DNA of 64,000 nt, taken from Oceanospirillum sp964342385. Lineage in GTDB: Bacteria; Pseudomonadota; Gammaproteobacteria; Pseudomonadales; Halomonadaceae. This document shows positions 45,924 to 55,906 of this stretch, piece by piece; within the stretch, counting starts at the first letter, position 1; every line of letters starts with the position of its first letter. The stretch is from the NCBI GenBank assembly GCA_964342385.1, contig CAYFGP010000016.1, positions 1 to 64,000 on the forward strand, written 5' to 3'. The notes below the pieces were generated by a model. That model saw only the letters and a program-made list of their open reading frames with translations, did no database searches and was not told the DNA's origin. The position numbers were made by a program, and so were the translations under genes.

Positions 45924-45978
45924 CGCCCCGCTATTGATACAGTCGTGAACTACTCAACAAAAGATTCTTTCCACAAGT

Positions 45979-46013
45979 GCCGTATTCCCTAGCCATAGTC
46001 TGAGGAATACGGC
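45979..46013. repeat. Hairpin after the permease gene
   Basis: Perfect 10-bp arms GCCGTATTCC and GGAATACGGC with a 15-nt loop. No T-run. It may end the operon or be a palindromic repeat; GTGCCGTATT recurs near 9090. Confidence 0.55.
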
Positions 46014-46097
46014 CAAGAGATGTGCTTTAAAGCATTTATTTAGATCGCTGTTTCGGAGCTGTTTCGGATAAGCAGAGCCACTATTTAAAATGAGCCG

Positions 46098-46897
46098 CTA
46101 TTTAAAATATTTCTCAGCGATTTTATCAATCACACCTTCATCTTTAAGCTGCTGAATCACTTGATTCAGTTGCGGTAGAATCTCGGTAATGGCCGACTTT
46201 TTAGATAGACCCAGATAAAGATGTACGTTATTGCCAGGTCGATACTCCGCTTGTTCAAAGCGCCCCAGCAACCCACTTAATTTAATATCGTAATCCACCT
46301 GACAGTTGGTACCAATAATCACATCCAAGCGGCCATTACCTAACATCTTTAGTAGCTGCTCTTCATGGGTGACACTGTATTTATTAAGCTTTTCATCCGT
46401 ATCAAAAGGGTCAAAGTAAGCAGAATTGACCACATAGCCCACTTCAAAGTGATACAGATCCTCATATTGTTTGATGTATTGGCCCAGGCCCTTGCGCATA
46501 TAAAAGCGTGAGGAGCAATCTGAGTAATAGGTGGTGAGGTATAGGTAATATACTTTTCCCGATCCGGTCGCTTGGCTAGGCCGGTAATCGCATCAATCTT
46601 GCCGGTTTCCATATAGTGCAGAGCACGTACCCAGGGAATCTCTTCAAAGCGAAAGGTGACATCAGGTAAGCGTTTTTCGATCTCTTTCAAAAAATCCACA
46701 TCTATCCCAGAAGGTACACCCTTCTCCATAATGGTAAAAGGTGGCCACGGATCCGTGCCAATCACATACTCGGCAGCCAAACTCCTATTCGACGCCACTA
46801 CAAGAAACAGAGCCAGAACAGTGACAAATAGAATAGATGAGAGTGAAAAAGGAGAAAGTATTGAAGAACAAACCAAACACTGCTGCTTCAACATCAT
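46098..46897 (-). pseudogene. Solute-binding protein family 3, frameshifted
   Basis: The frame from the ATG at 46897 (signal peptide, then YVIGTDPWPPFTIMEKGVPSGIDVDFLKEIEKRL and GKIDAITGLAKRPDREKYITYT) loses homology after ITQIAPHAF. The rest continues in another frame (FYMRKGLGQYIKQYED to the end, IDKIAEKYFK). Adding one base to the A4 run at 46502-46505 (T4 on the coding strand) restores one ~266-aa protein. Either a recent frameshift or a sequencing error in a short homopolymer. Otherwise a normal orphan binding protein. Confidence 0.8.
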
Positions 46898-46998
46898 AAT
46901 TGCCCCCACTGGCGTTGAAACATTTACCTGAAGTATAGGTTTGATTGGAAAACAGTGCAGTTTAAATCAATTCAGTCACTCAGTGGTTTATTGCAATA

Positions 46999-47088
46999 CA
47001 CACTTACACAAAAGTGTTTAGATATCTTTTGACCAATGGCTAAAGGATGGAGCCATTGGCTAAAGAGAAACCTTTGTGTGAGTGCTTA
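46999..47088 (+). repeat. Dispersed ~90-bp palindromic element, copy A
   Basis: Its ends, CACTTACACAAAAG and CTTTGTGTGAGTG, are imperfect inverted repeats. Inside, CCAATGGCT and AGCCATTGG form a perfect 9-bp stem. The reverse complement of 60081-60172 aligns along its whole length. Confidence 0.75.
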
Positions 47089-47266
47089 AAGATACTCCGG
47101 GAATGTGTATTCTCTGAGAGACTGAAGATCTAAGTTGAATCAACAAATGAGATAATGATTAGTTTTTCTCATCAATAAATTAAAAATTCATCGTTTATCC
47201 AACCGCCGTACTATCCATAAAATGGCCGCATCAAGTTAAGACGAACACCCTGCTGAGGAAAAAATC

Positions 47267-47455
47267 ATGTACGACAACCTTGAAATAAAACTAGACACAT
47301 ACGGCAACATCGACCAAGACTACTACGTTCAGAAAGCCTATGATATGCGCTCCGAGTACACTGCTGAACTGATCTCAGTTCTGAGCAAAAAAATTAAAGC
47401 ATTTTTCTCTACTGAACTGCCACGTTTCCACATCGGTTCTCTGGCTCATCGTTAA
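47267..47455 (+). CDS. Small hypothetical protein
   Basis: 62 aa, with a strong ribosome site (GCTGAGGAAAAAATC) before the ATG. N-terminus is acidic and tyrosine-rich (NIDQDYYVQKAYDMRSEYTAEL); the C-terminus is basic (KKIKAFFS, HIGSLAHR). No signal peptide. No family recognised. Confidence 0.6.
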   Translation: MYDNLEIKLDTYGNIDQDYYVQKAYDMRSEYTAELISVLSKKIKAFFSTELPRFHIGSLAHR

Positions 47456-47517
47456 TCGCTGACCCCGACAGATTCAAATATTGAGTGAAGTGTGACTTAT
47501 GTTTGATCTAATTTACT

Positions 47518-47559
47518 AAAGGATGCGCTATTTGATTTTATCAAGGGTCAGCATCCTTT
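47518..47559. repeat. Stem-loop after the small gene
   Basis: Perfect 9-bp arms AAAGGATGC and GCATCCTTT around a 24-nt loop; possible weak terminator. Confidence 0.45.
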
Positions 47560-47679
47560 ACGGGTTCGAAGGCCTCACTGTTAAAACTGAGCTCTCTATA
47601 GGCCGCGCTTAGTCTTAAGGCTTTTCGCAAAAGCTTCGCAATACCTCCCTACAATCTGATCATCTTCTTCATTTTGCTA

Positions 47680-48558
47680 CTACTTTTTCCGGACTGATAA
47701 CGGAATTGAGATCCACTGTTGCCCCGTTTCACTCTCTTTAGCCAAAGAAGGCTGATCAAATAAACCGGATAGCCGATTACCCACTACATCCTCTAACACT
47801 GGATCCACCATCAGTTGATAGCCCCTATTTCCCCAAGGATGATCTGGAATAAAGAGCCATTGCTGTTCCTGCTTTGATAGTTTGATTCTGCCAGACACTG
47901 TTGCGCCAGAATGATCCTTAACCCGCATACGATACGCCAAAGAGAGATGATCCATCAGGCCATTTAGCTCTACGGTTAACGCCTCGCGTGATCCTTGTTT
48001 AAGCTGACTAATCTGCCATTGACTTGCATCTGGTATCGAGTAATCGGCCTCAATAGCTTTAAAAGATTTACTGTAAGCCTGCTGTAAATGACAGCCCTCA
48101 GCATCTATCGCTGATGCATCAATTTTCAGCTGATATTGATACCCCGGCTGGAGCGCACGCCCCATGGCATTATGCGCAACCAGCCCAGTTTTAACCCGTC
48201 CCGGATCAAACAGTAGTGTTAGACGCGTGCTATCCGCACTCCAGAGATCAAAACGGTTATCCAGAAATACACCTTCCACCTTGTTGCCATTACTGTCTGT
48301 AAGATAAACGGACGACAAGATATCCTCACGCTGCATCGGCTTGGAAAAATAGATATAAAAGCGCAGCAGATTTTCCGGCAGATGGTCAGCCGTCGGGTAG
48401 ACAACTGATACCTGTGCTTGCGGTGTTTTTATCTCACAGGATAAGTCTGGAGTGTTCTGTGATGAGACTATCGAAGCCTTGGTTACAGTATTAGCAGTTA
48501 CCGCAGGGGATACTAAACCAACTCCCACAACGAAACCTAACGCAAGCACTTGTTTCAT
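47680..48558 (-). CDS. Secreted Ig-like domain protein
   Basis: 292 aa with a signal peptide (residues 1-22, cut after VTA). The sequence is beta-rich: FYIYFSKPMQREDILSSVYLTDSNGNKVEG resembles the start of SbsA-type bacterial Ig domains, and a second domain covers ~170-290. Third gene of a pirin/propeller/Ig operon, 12 bp after the preceding gene, with AGGAG at its start. Function unknown; extracytoplasmic. Confidence 0.65.
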   Translation of the reverse strand: MKQVLALGFVVGVGLVSPAVTANTVTKASIVSSQNTPDLSCEIKTPQAQVSVVYPTADHLPENLLRFYIYFSKPMQREDILSSVYLTDSNGNKVEGVFLDNRFDLWSADSTRLTLLFDPGRVKTGLVAHNAMGRALQPGYQYQLKIDASAIDAEGCHLQQAYSKSFKAIEADYSIPDASQWQISQLKQGSREALTVELNGLMDHLSLAYRMRVKDHSGATVSGRIKLSKQEQQWLFIPDHPWGNRGYQLMVDPVLEDVVGNRLSGLFDQPSLAKESETGQQWISIPLSVRKK

Positions 48559-48570
48559 AATGCCATTCTC

Positions 48571-49827
48571 CTAGCGGGCCAGATCGCTATAACCGGAATC
48601 AGTTTTTAACAGGTTCTGGAATGAACGGAACATCTCCTGCTCAGGCACATATTTATAATCCGAGAAGTTATATTCGCTAATAAAGTCATTGAGACGGAAA
48701 TACGCGCCTTTTCGAAACGAAACCAGATCAATATCCCCCGTAGTGAGATTTCTTTTCAGAGTGGCAATAAATTGCGCATCCTGATCAGCTGCCTGCAGTA
48801 CACCTGCTAACGGCACAGGTCGTGACGGTACACCTGCTTTGGCCCACATTTCTGGACTAGACAATCCATTCTGTTTATTGGCCTTGATCAGATCAGTCAC
48901 ACGTATCAAATCCGCACTGCGCTCTTTATGTAGCACCAGCACAAAGTCTTCCATCTGCTGCTGAGGATTAGGCGCTGAAAAATGAATCACATCCAACGGG
49001 GTGTTGCCGTAGCCCAACTCAGCAATCGTTTTGCCCTTAACATGAGCACCATTCGTCAATTCACGGGTTGGAATTGTCACCAAAGGCGTACAGGTATAAG
49101 CCGCTACTACAGTTTCCACACCATCCAGATCTAACACTGTCATGGCACGAATCGGTGCACGGGTCTCAGTCTGGTTATGTACCGAGTGATAGATTTCAAC
49201 GTTTGCCGTGGTTGATGTGTTATCAAAGGGGTAAGTCACTTTACGCAAAGTGGAGGCAAACTCTCCCGTCGATAAACTGGAGACATAGAGCGTACCATTA
49301 ACATAATCCAGGTCTGTGATACCCAAGCTGGTCGCAGGGATATCACGCCAGAAGGTCACCTTATCATTCGCGGTATCAGTTAATTTCTTTACGCTATTGG
49401 GTAGCGATGCCAGATCAACCCGAGAGAAATTTCCTGCTTGGTTTGCCCGAATTACATAAGGTGTGCGTTTGCCATTTTTCTGCACGGACAACGAGATATA
49501 GGCCTCTTTGCTAACCGGATGAACCGCAATATCATGGTAACTCACCAAACGACTATCAACGCCGAGTAATTGGGCAATCTGGCTGCCTGCACCTTCTAGG
49601 TTGTAACTCGCAGATGCCTTAGCCGGTTTTACCTGGGGTAAGGTATAAGCCAGGATCTGACCACCATCAGAATCTGCGACAAACAGCGTATTATCTTCAG
49701 CAAACTCCAAAATAGTAGCAGATACGGGAACAGCCCCGGCATTAACACCCAGACTTATACTGCCAAGTCCAGCAAACAGCAGCGCAGAGATCCCATTACG
49801 AGCCAAACTTTTTACTTTTTTCATCAT
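48571..49827 (-). CDS. Secreted propeller-like protein
   Basis: 418 aa from the ATG at 49827, or the next codon at 49824 (TAGGAGATTG fits either; a GTG at 49842 would place that site inside the gene). Signal peptide ~1-30 (cut after NAG). Beta-rich repeats, e.g. DNTLFVADSDGGQILAYTL, HDIAVHPVSKEAYISLSV, ITDLDYVNGTLYVSSLS, suggest a beta-propeller of the NHL/SMP-30 kind. No catalytic residues recognised. In operon with the pirin gene upstream and the Ig-like gene downstream. Confidence 0.65.
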   Translation of the reverse strand: MMKKVKSLARNGISALLFAGLGSISLGVNAGAVPVSATILEFAEDNTLFVADSDGGQILAYTLPQVKPAKASASYNLEGAGSQIAQLLGVDSRLVSYHDIAVHPVSKEAYISLSVQKNGKRTPYVIRANQAGNFSRVDLASLPNSVKKLTDTANDKVTFWRDIPATSLGITDLDYVNGTLYVSSLSTGEFASTLRKVTYPFDNTSTTANVEIYHSVHNQTETRAPIRAMTVLDLDGVETVVAAYTCTPLVTIPTRELTNGAHVKGKTIAELGYGNTPLDVIHFSAPNPQQQMEDFVLVLHKERSADLIRVTDLIKANKQNGLSSPEMWAKAGVPSRPVPLAGVLQAADQDAQFIATLKRNLTTGDIDLVSFRKGAYFRLNDFISEYNFSDYKYVPEQEMFRSFQNLLKTDSGYSDLAR

Positions 49828-49834
49828 CAATCTC

Positions 49835-50533
49835 CTACGCACTCGCCTGTAGCGATTCTCTTATCAGCACCAGACCAAAGTTCTCTTCCGATTCCAGTTG
49901 CATCTGCTCGCCTTCAATCAGATCCCCTGCTGTCACGGCAATACCATTAGCCTGAGCCGAACCCTGGGTAATCATGGCAACAAAAGGTTGGTTGACGTTG
50001 ATAGTCTGATCTTTGGAGATAAAACCCACCTGAGCGGTCATATTGCTGTGAAAAGTGTCATCGCTGTTGCCACCTAACACTGTGGTCAACTCACCTTGCT
50101 GCAAAGTGAAGTTCTGGTATGCCGGTGTCAGCCCATTCTCTGGCGGTAAAAACCAGATCTGAATAATCTCGGCTTGAGTATCATTCAGGCTAAACTCGGC
50201 ATGCTGCATACCTCTGCCCGCTCTCTGCACCTGAACACCCGGTCCCTCAATTACAGTACCGTCACCCAGAGTACCTTTATGACCCACAGAGCCATTTAGA
50301 ATGACGCTCACGATGTCGACATCGTTATGAGGATGAAGCGGTGCACCGTCATTTGGTTTGAAATAACCACTGGCCAGATAGATAAAATCGCCCAGACCAT
50401 GACTGATATCCTGACGCTTCCCAGCGTCTTTCCAGATCATAGGGCTTTTCACCATATGGGTTTCCACAATACCTGCAAAACCACCTACAGGTAGGTCTTC
50501 ACGATGGATGATACGCAGCGATTGGTTACTCAT
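49835..50533 (-). CDS. Pirin family protein (YhaK-like)
   Basis: 232 aa bicupin. The N-terminal cupin has LHPHNDVDIVSVILNGSVGHKGTLGDG and the late VQVQRAGRGMQHAEFS with the metal-ligand histidines; the C-terminal cupin is degenerate. Length and pattern agree with YhaK-type pirins, which respond to oxidative or chlorine stress in E. coli. GAGGAG precedes the ATG. First gene of the operon and divergent from the LysR gene at 50714. Confidence 0.88.
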   Translation of the reverse strand: MSNQSLRIIHREDLPVGGFAGIVETHMVKSPMIWKDAGKRQDISHGLGDFIYLASGYFKPNDGAPLHPHNDVDIVSVILNGSVGHKGTLGDGTVIEGPGVQVQRAGRGMQHAEFSLNDTQAEIIQIWFLPPENGLTPAYQNFTLQQGELTTVLGGNSDDTFHSNMTAQVGFISKDQTINVNQPFVAMITQGSAQANGIAVTAGDLIEGEQMQLESEENFGLVLIRESLQASA

Positions 50534-50642
50534 GATTTTTTCTCCTCGGGGCTAAACCTGCCGTTCTATGGGCCTCTCAAACAGTGATTACAGCTTAAGG
50601 CATTCTTGATACGATTAAATCCAGAGCATTATGAATACACAC

Positions 50643-50659
50643 TATTCCTATAAGGAATA
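50643..50659. promoter_or_regulatory. Candidate LysR operator
   Basis: TATTCC-TATAA-GGAATA is a 17-bp palindrome of the T-N11-A type in the pirin/lysR divergent region. Confidence 0.5.
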
Positions 50660-50663
50660 TTAA

Positions 50664-50703
<40 letters not shown>

Positions 50704-50713
50704 GGAGAGGCTT

Positions 50714-51616
50714 ATGGATACCCTGGTAGCAATGAAGTCTTTTGTTAGAGTCGTCGAAACAGGTAGCTTTTCCGCTGTAGCTAAAGAGGAGGACACTACT
50801 CAAGCCACCATCAGCAAACGGGTTGCGGCTTTGGAATCTGATCTAGGTGTCCGTTTATTAGTTCGGGGCAGCCGCATTCACCAACTTACAGAAACCGGAC
50901 AAAGCTACTATGAACGCGTGATTAATATTCTGGCTGAGATTGAGCAGGCAGAATCTGAAGCCCGATCACTAATGACGACACCAAGAGGAAAGCTGCGGGT
51001 AACGGTTCCTACGATGTTTGGCTGTTTGTATATTTCCCCAGTGATCGCCGAATTTCTGGCCGACTATCCTGAAATTGAACTGGATCTAAAGTTTAGTGAG
51101 CGAATGTTAGACTTGGTTGAAGAGGGTATTGATATCGCAATTCGTTTAGGGGATTTAAAAGACTCATCCATGATCGCCAAACGCCTCGGTTATGATGACC
51201 TGATTATCGTCGCTTCACCCAGTTATCTGGCAAAACATTCCATACCTCAGCATCCCAGTGAACTGAGTCAGCACAACTGCCTGGTCTACAGTTTGTCAGA
51301 AAAGGGCACCGTATGGAGTTTCTCCAATCAACCCGCTGATACCGCCGTACATGTCAGTGGGAACTTCCAGTGTGATACGGGCTTCGGGTTGATGGAAATG
51401 CTGCTAGCAAATGCAGGTATTGCTCTGATGCCGACCTGGTTGGTAGCGCCCTATCTCCAATCCGGTCAATTAGTGCATATCCTAGAAGATTATTACCGAC
51501 GCTATCCGATCAATGCGGTATATCCACAGAATCGTTATATTCCACTAAAAACAAAATGCTTTTTGGATTTTATGGCAGAAACGATTAGGACAGATCCCGT
51601 GCTAATGAACATCTGA
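50714..51616 (+). CDS. LysR family transcriptional regulator
   Basis: 300 aa. N-terminal winged helix (1-60): MKSFVRVVETGSFSAVAKEEDTTQATISKRVAALESDLGVRLLVR. Periplasmic-binding-like effector domain ~90-295 of the CrgA/DsdC-like subgroup (GKLRVTVPTMFG, LDLKFSERMLDLVEEGIDIAIRLG). Divergent from the pirin operon, its likely target; related regulators sit next to yhaK-type genes. Its leader carries the GAAA tract. Confidence 0.93.
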   Translation: MDTLVAMKSFVRVVETGSFSAVAKEEDTTQATISKRVAALESDLGVRLLVRGSRIHQLTETGQSYYERVINILAEIEQAESEARSLMTTPRGKLRVTVPTMFGCLYISPVIAEFLADYPEIELDLKFSERMLDLVEEGIDIAIRLGDLKDSSMIAKRLGYDDLIIVASPSYLAKHSIPQHPSELSQHNCLVYSLSEKGTVWSFSNQPADTAVHVSGNFQCDTGFGLMEMLLANAGIALMPTWLVAPYLQSGQLVHILEDYYRRYPINAVYPQNRYIPLKTKCFLDFMAETIRTDPVLMNI

Positions 51617-51632
51617 GCACAAATATCGAAGG

Positions 51633-51669
51633 AAGCCTGAAGCTCAAAATAAGTGGGCATCAGGCTTTT
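51633..51669 (+). terminator. Terminator of the lysR gene
   Basis: Arms AAGCCTGA and TCAGGCTT, then TTTTG. The 12-mer TCAGGCTTTTGC recurs inverted at ~51732-51743, beside the opposing phnA-like gene. Confidence 0.65.
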
Positions 51670-51771
51670 GCCAGATTTAAACGTTGAACCTTGCAATCCA
51701 GAGGCAACTGTATTGCACAGTCAAAGAGATAGCAAAAGCCTGAAGGATAACGATCTACCTGAACAAAGGCC

Positions 51772-52107
51772 TTAAGCCTTCTTAACAAATGCCGCAGTGA
51801 TCATCATTTCACCGGCACCGTCTACTCTGCAGTCCAGCTGGTGGTCTTTACCTTCAACCATGCGACGGATCACCGCTTTTGTACCGATTTTCAATACCTG
51901 AGAGCTGCCTTTTACCTTCAGATCTTTGATAAAGGTGATCTTATCGCCATCTTGCAAGCGGGTGCCGTTGGCATCACGAATGTCTAAGGATTCTTCTTCA
52001 GCAACCTCTGTTGGGTTCCACTCGTATCCACACTCTGGGCAGATCATCAGTTCCTGATCTTGGTATACGTATTCAGAGTTGCATTTCAGGCAAGGAGGAA
52101 GAGACAT
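51772..52107 (-). CDS. yjdM: Zinc-ribbon protein YjdM (PhnA family)
   Basis: 111 aa. Zinc ribbon C8-x2-C11 ... C23-x2-C26 (PPCLKCNSEYVYQDQELMICPECGYEW), then the PhnA C-terminal domain (LQDGDKITFIKDLKVKGSSQVLKIGTKA). The old name reflects the phosphonate cluster in E. coli, but the protein is not a phosphonoacetate hydrolase. Function unclear. Confidence 0.93.
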   Translation of the reverse strand: MSLPPCLKCNSEYVYQDQELMICPECGYEWNPTEVAEEESLDIRDANGTRLQDGDKITFIKDLKVKGSSQVLKIGTKAVIRRMVEGKDHQLDCRVDGAGEMMITAAFVKKA

Positions 52108-52277
52108 ACAATATTACTTCTATAAAATGAGTTTGGCGTGCATGGTAATCGGGCCATGCGGTGTTGGCGAGTATTTTAACTGAAATTCATCATATTTTTC
52201 GACAAGTTAGCGCTTTTACCAGTGATGATCTACAAGCAACGGCTTTGCTAATAGCTAGAGCTTAACAATAAAAAGCA

Positions 52278-52312
52278 GTCGAAATACGCCTATGAGCATA
52301 GCGCATTTCGAC
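52278..52312. terminator. Terminator of the chemoreceptor gene at 52384
   Basis: Stem GTCGAAAT/ATTTCGAC with inner CGC/GCG; the minus strand continues into TGCTTTTTATTG. The plus side also has a T-run after ~10 bases. Confidence 0.7.
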
Positions 52313-52383
52313 CGTTAAATTGTTTTTCTATTAGGACTCGATTGATTTCCAACCAGAGCTATCCCTACATCGAGAGCATCAAA

Positions 52384-54264
52384 TCACACTTTGAATTTAG
52401 AGATCAGCTGCTCCAACTGTTGAGCATTTTGATCAATCAGCCCTGTATGCTCACCAATGGCACGATTGGCCTCGTGATTACTGGTAATCTCTTTCGCGAT
52501 GCCATCCATGCTTTGCGCCATCTGTCCTGTTGTCAGAGCAACCTCCTGAATGGCCAGTTCAATAGTTTTAGTCTGTTGGGCGGCATCAGATGTTTGCTGT
52601 TCGATATGACGAATCGCCTGCTCAGCCTGTTCTCCCAATGCCCGACCTTTTTCAACTTCAGACTGGTTTTGAGCCATGATCTGGATGACCTTTTTGGTCT
52701 CCTGCTGGATGCGATTGATCTTATCAGTGATATTGCCAGTGGCTTGTACGGTCTGCTCCGCCAAGGCGCGTACTTCATCAGCCACGACGGCAAAACCACG
52801 TCCCGCTTCGCCAGCGCGGGCTGCTTCAATGGCTGCATTTAAAGCCAATAGATTGGTTTGCTCGGCAACCCCTTCAATCAATTCAATAACGCTATCAATT
52901 TCCTGAGATTGTTTACCCAAGCGCTCAACAGATTCACTGGAGCTTTGCACACTTCTGGCTACTGTTTGCAATGAATCCAGAGCTTGAGAGATCACCTCGG
53001 CGCCCTGTTTAGAGGTCTGATACGCTGTTTCTGTAGCCTGACTAACCTGCTGAGTGCTCTGTGCGATCTGCTCTGTCGTCACACTGATCTCTTCAGTTGA
53101 AGTCACCATAGAGCTACTTTGATCAGTAATCTGTTCACTCCCCTGTTGAATACTCTGTTGCGCATTGGCCACTTCACTGGATGTATTTTTCAAGGTGGCA
53201 ATACTGTGTTGAATATGAGCGATCAGCTGTTTGATATTGTCGCTCATATTATTGGTGCACTGGGCCAACTGATAGAACTCGTCATTGGCATTGCTGCCAC
53301 TATTCAGTTTTCCGGTTAAATCCCCCTGAGCGATTTGATTCAACACGTCCAAGGTTTGTTGCATATTTCGACGAATAGAAAGGGATACAGAAGCTACAAT
53401 CACTGTTGCTAACAAGGCTAGCACCAGACTGCCAATAACTATCGACTGCTGGGCCTGGCTGCGGGTTTGTTCAACGTTATGCTGTGCCGACAAGGCAAGC
53501 TTCTCGTTTAATAATATATTCGCTTGCAGGATCGTTGTGGCCACGGCTTCTCGACTACTTAACAGCGTTTGGTTCAGGAGCGCCTGTTGCATCTTTAATT
53601 CAATAACAACATCGACGGCCTGCTCATACTGAGTGAGAAACTCATTAAAGTAGTCTTCAAAGTTAAGCTTTCTCATCTTCTCTCGTAGCTGAGTCAGCAA
53701 CTGAAGTACTTGATCTCTACTCTCTGGATTAGGATCAATTAAAAAACTCTTCTCAGCCGTTAGGGCTTCTTTAAAAATACCTGAGAAGGTAGACATAATA
53801 GAGAGCTTTTCTTTTAGTTGATTACCCGCAGCAGTCAATTCATTAACAGCACCTTGACCATCCCCAGAATCCAGCTGTTTACTGAGTACCAGCACCTGCT
53901 CCAACTGTTGTAGATAATCTGGCATCTGCTGACGGATATCGGTCAATAAAGCGACCGCTTTTGCATTCACTAATGGGCTAACGGCTTCAGTTAGATCAGC
54001 CTGATGCTGAGCCTGTAACTGCTGTAATAGACCTTCCGCCTGCTGTAAGTTTTCAACAGAGGTGTGCTCTCTCAGTTTTTCTAAACTGAGCAATTTAATC
54101 TGTAGTTGATTGATTGTGTTAGTGGCTTGGTTGATATGACTCTGTTCACTGGAGGCGGTATTCATCAGGTTTAACTGTCGAGTGCTATACCAACCCATTA
54201 GGCTGAAACCTACAATGCTTACCAGCACTATCAGAATCAGCTTCTGCTTTAAAGAGAGGTTCAT
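52384..54264 (-). CDS. Methyl-accepting chemotaxis protein with helical periplasmic sensor
   Basis: 626 aa from the ATG at 54264 (GGAG seven bases upstream; the in-frame extension to 54360 has no support). TM1 ~8-28; a ~250-residue all-helical periplasmic domain of the HBM/4HB kind; TM2 ~275-298; HAMP ~300-350; signalling domain with tip IEAARAGEAGRGFAVVADEV. HBM-type sensors bind small organic acids, but the ligand is not predictable. Confidence 0.92.
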   Translation of the reverse strand: MNLSLKQKLILIVLVSIVGFSLMGWYSTRQLNLMNTASSEQSHINQATNTINQLQIKLLSLEKLREHTSVENLQQAEGLLQQLQAQHQADLTEAVSPLVNAKAVALLTDIRQQMPDYLQQLEQVLVLSKQLDSGDGQGAVNELTAAGNQLKEKLSIMSTFSGIFKEALTAEKSFLIDPNPESRDQVLQLLTQLREKMRKLNFEDYFNEFLTQYEQAVDVVIELKMQQALLNQTLLSSREAVATTILQANILLNEKLALSAQHNVEQTRSQAQQSIVIGSLVLALLATVIVASVSLSIRRNMQQTLDVLNQIAQGDLTGKLNSGSNANDEFYQLAQCTNNMSDNIKQLIAHIQHSIATLKNTSSEVANAQQSIQQGSEQITDQSSSMVTSTEEISVTTEQIAQSTQQVSQATETAYQTSKQGAEVISQALDSLQTVARSVQSSSESVERLGKQSQEIDSVIELIEGVAEQTNLLALNAAIEAARAGEAGRGFAVVADEVRALAEQTVQATGNITDKINRIQQETKKVIQIMAQNQSEVEKGRALGEQAEQAIRHIEQQTSDAAQQTKTIELAIQEVALTTGQMAQSMDGIAKEITSNHEANRAIGEHTGLIDQNAQQLEQLISKFKV

Positions 54265-54720
54265 ATTTTGCTCCGGGGAATTATATTTATTATTTAAAAC
54301 AAGCCTGACACCAGTCCCGATAACACTCTGAGCAGTACACAGAACCCACTGTGACATCACAGCTCAAGAGCTTGTTGAACCCGTTGGTTATCGGTAGAAA
54401 TGCTTGTCCACATGCATGCTTTATTAGCTTCTGTTGTTTACTCCGCGCTATTTTTCTATGCCGAAACCATGCAAAAAATCCCTCTTCTACAACACCATTC
54501 TGGCTGCGACAACTAGAAACTCAGACAGATTGTTTTTAAGTGAAAAATCCACAAATGGCGAAACCAATGCCAGAGGTTTGATGGCACCAGATCCAACCTG
54601 ACGGGATAGCACTCATCACTGTAGAGCAGTTTTATGGCTGGAAAAATTCAGATGTCTTTATGTTCACATAAGGAAATGTGAACTGAGGAAAGGACAGTAA
54701 AAGGCGGACGGAAGAAGAAG
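54265..54720. other. 456-bp intergenic region, nothing seen
   Basis: Promoter of the chemoreceptor at the left. No gene, repeat or clear hairpin in the rest. Confidence 0.5.
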
Positions 54721-55128
54721 TCAGACACTTTGCATAGAGGCCTGGCCGACCACCTCTTTAGCAAACTCATCAATCATACTTTCAAGGATCTGGTCCAACC
54801 CCTGGGTATCCAGTGATAAGGTGTAATTAGAGGAAATATGGAAACCCACCAGATCCATTTTGGCTTCAATATTATAGGGAGGGTTGGAGTAAAAGCTGAG
54901 CTGATAGTTTTCTAGATCAGCTTGCTGGTGATCAACAAAAATCAGCTGGGCGATCAAGGAGTTACGCGGACTATTGTTAAGCATAAGCCTGACATCATAA
55001 CCAAGCAGTTTGAGATGCTCTGAGACAGATACCAACTTTCTGATAATTACAATATCTGGGTTTAGCTGATCTTTATTTACTTGCACGAGATATTTCCCTA
55101 TCACCTGACATACCGAGCAAAATAGCAT
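54721..55128 (-). CDS. Hypothetical protein
   Basis: 135 aa from the first possible start; a GTG at 55086 with AGGGA eight bases upstream would give 121 aa and may be right. No signal peptide. Mixed alpha/beta composition with SVSEHLKLLGYDVRLMLNN and a helical end (LDQILESMIDEFAKEVVG). No family recognised. Confidence 0.5.
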   Translation of the reverse strand: MLFCSVCQVIGKYLVQVNKDQLNPDIVIIRKLVSVSEHLKLLGYDVRLMLNNSPRNSLIAQLIFVDHQQADLENYQLSFYSNPPYNIEAKMDLVGFHISSNYTLSLDTQGLDQILESMIDEFAKEVVGQASMQSV

Positions 55129-55371
55129 TCAGATACTTATCAGAATTAAACATCAGTACTGATGAAAAGAGCTATTAGAAAAGAGCTTTCACACTAACAT
55201 CTTTGCCTTTATTGATATATTAGGGATACCCCTAGTTTTTACCCGGATATGGCGTATTTTGTCGCGCTACCAGTGCTAACCCTTACCATCCGGGCAACTT
55301 GATAAATCTCTAAACTTGATGAACCACTAATAAACCCCTCCTCATACAAACACAGGGTTTTATCAACACCA

Positions 55372-55617
55372 TCAGGACAATTGCTTTTCTTGGTCAGTTT
55401 GTTGCTGATGGGCCTCAGCACAACTTTGGCAGATGCAGGCTTTTCTTTTCAGCTCAGCAGGCACCTGATCTAACAACGCCGCTGGAAAAGTAATATCTGA
55501 ATTATTACACCAGCAGGCTTTCTCTGTATCGCCACATGCCAGATTAACGCAGTGATTACTTTGCTGACATAAAGGACATTTCATAGGGTTGACTATAACG
55601 GGTGCTCTCTTTGTCAT
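55372..55617 (-). CDS. Cysteine-rich CWC family protein
   Basis: 81 aa. It has the pattern of the CWC family: MKCPLCQQSNHC, ACWC, LLDQVP, KACICQSCA. The eight cysteines probably bind zinc. The function of the family is unknown. Confidence 0.85.
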   Translation of the reverse strand: MTKRAPVIVNPMKCPLCQQSNHCVNLACGDTEKACWCNNSDITFPAALLDQVPAELKRKACICQSCAEAHQQQTDQEKQLS

Positions 55618-55906
55618 CTCATTTTCTCTATTACTTTCAAAGCATTATCTCGTATCAGTCCAGAAAACTATATTGACATTGCCATGGGTACAGTCAAGCC
55701 AACCATCCTTTTAGTAGCTTGAAGCAACCAGACGATGAGTGACGTCATAGCCGGTAATAAAGTGTAATAGCGCTACTTGTTTAGAAAAACTAGGCTTTAA
55801 AGCAGAACAAGACATGATCAATCGCGTTACTGGGCTAGCACATTATTCAGATATCGCATTTTTCGGGCATTGTGTTAGTCAGATTTAAATAAAGGTGGAA
55901 TAGGTT

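Noticed and set aside
54265..54360. Upstream extension of the chemoreceptor at 52384
   Set aside because: It would put 32 polar residues before TM1 without a ribosome site; ATG at 54264 has GGAG at good spacing.
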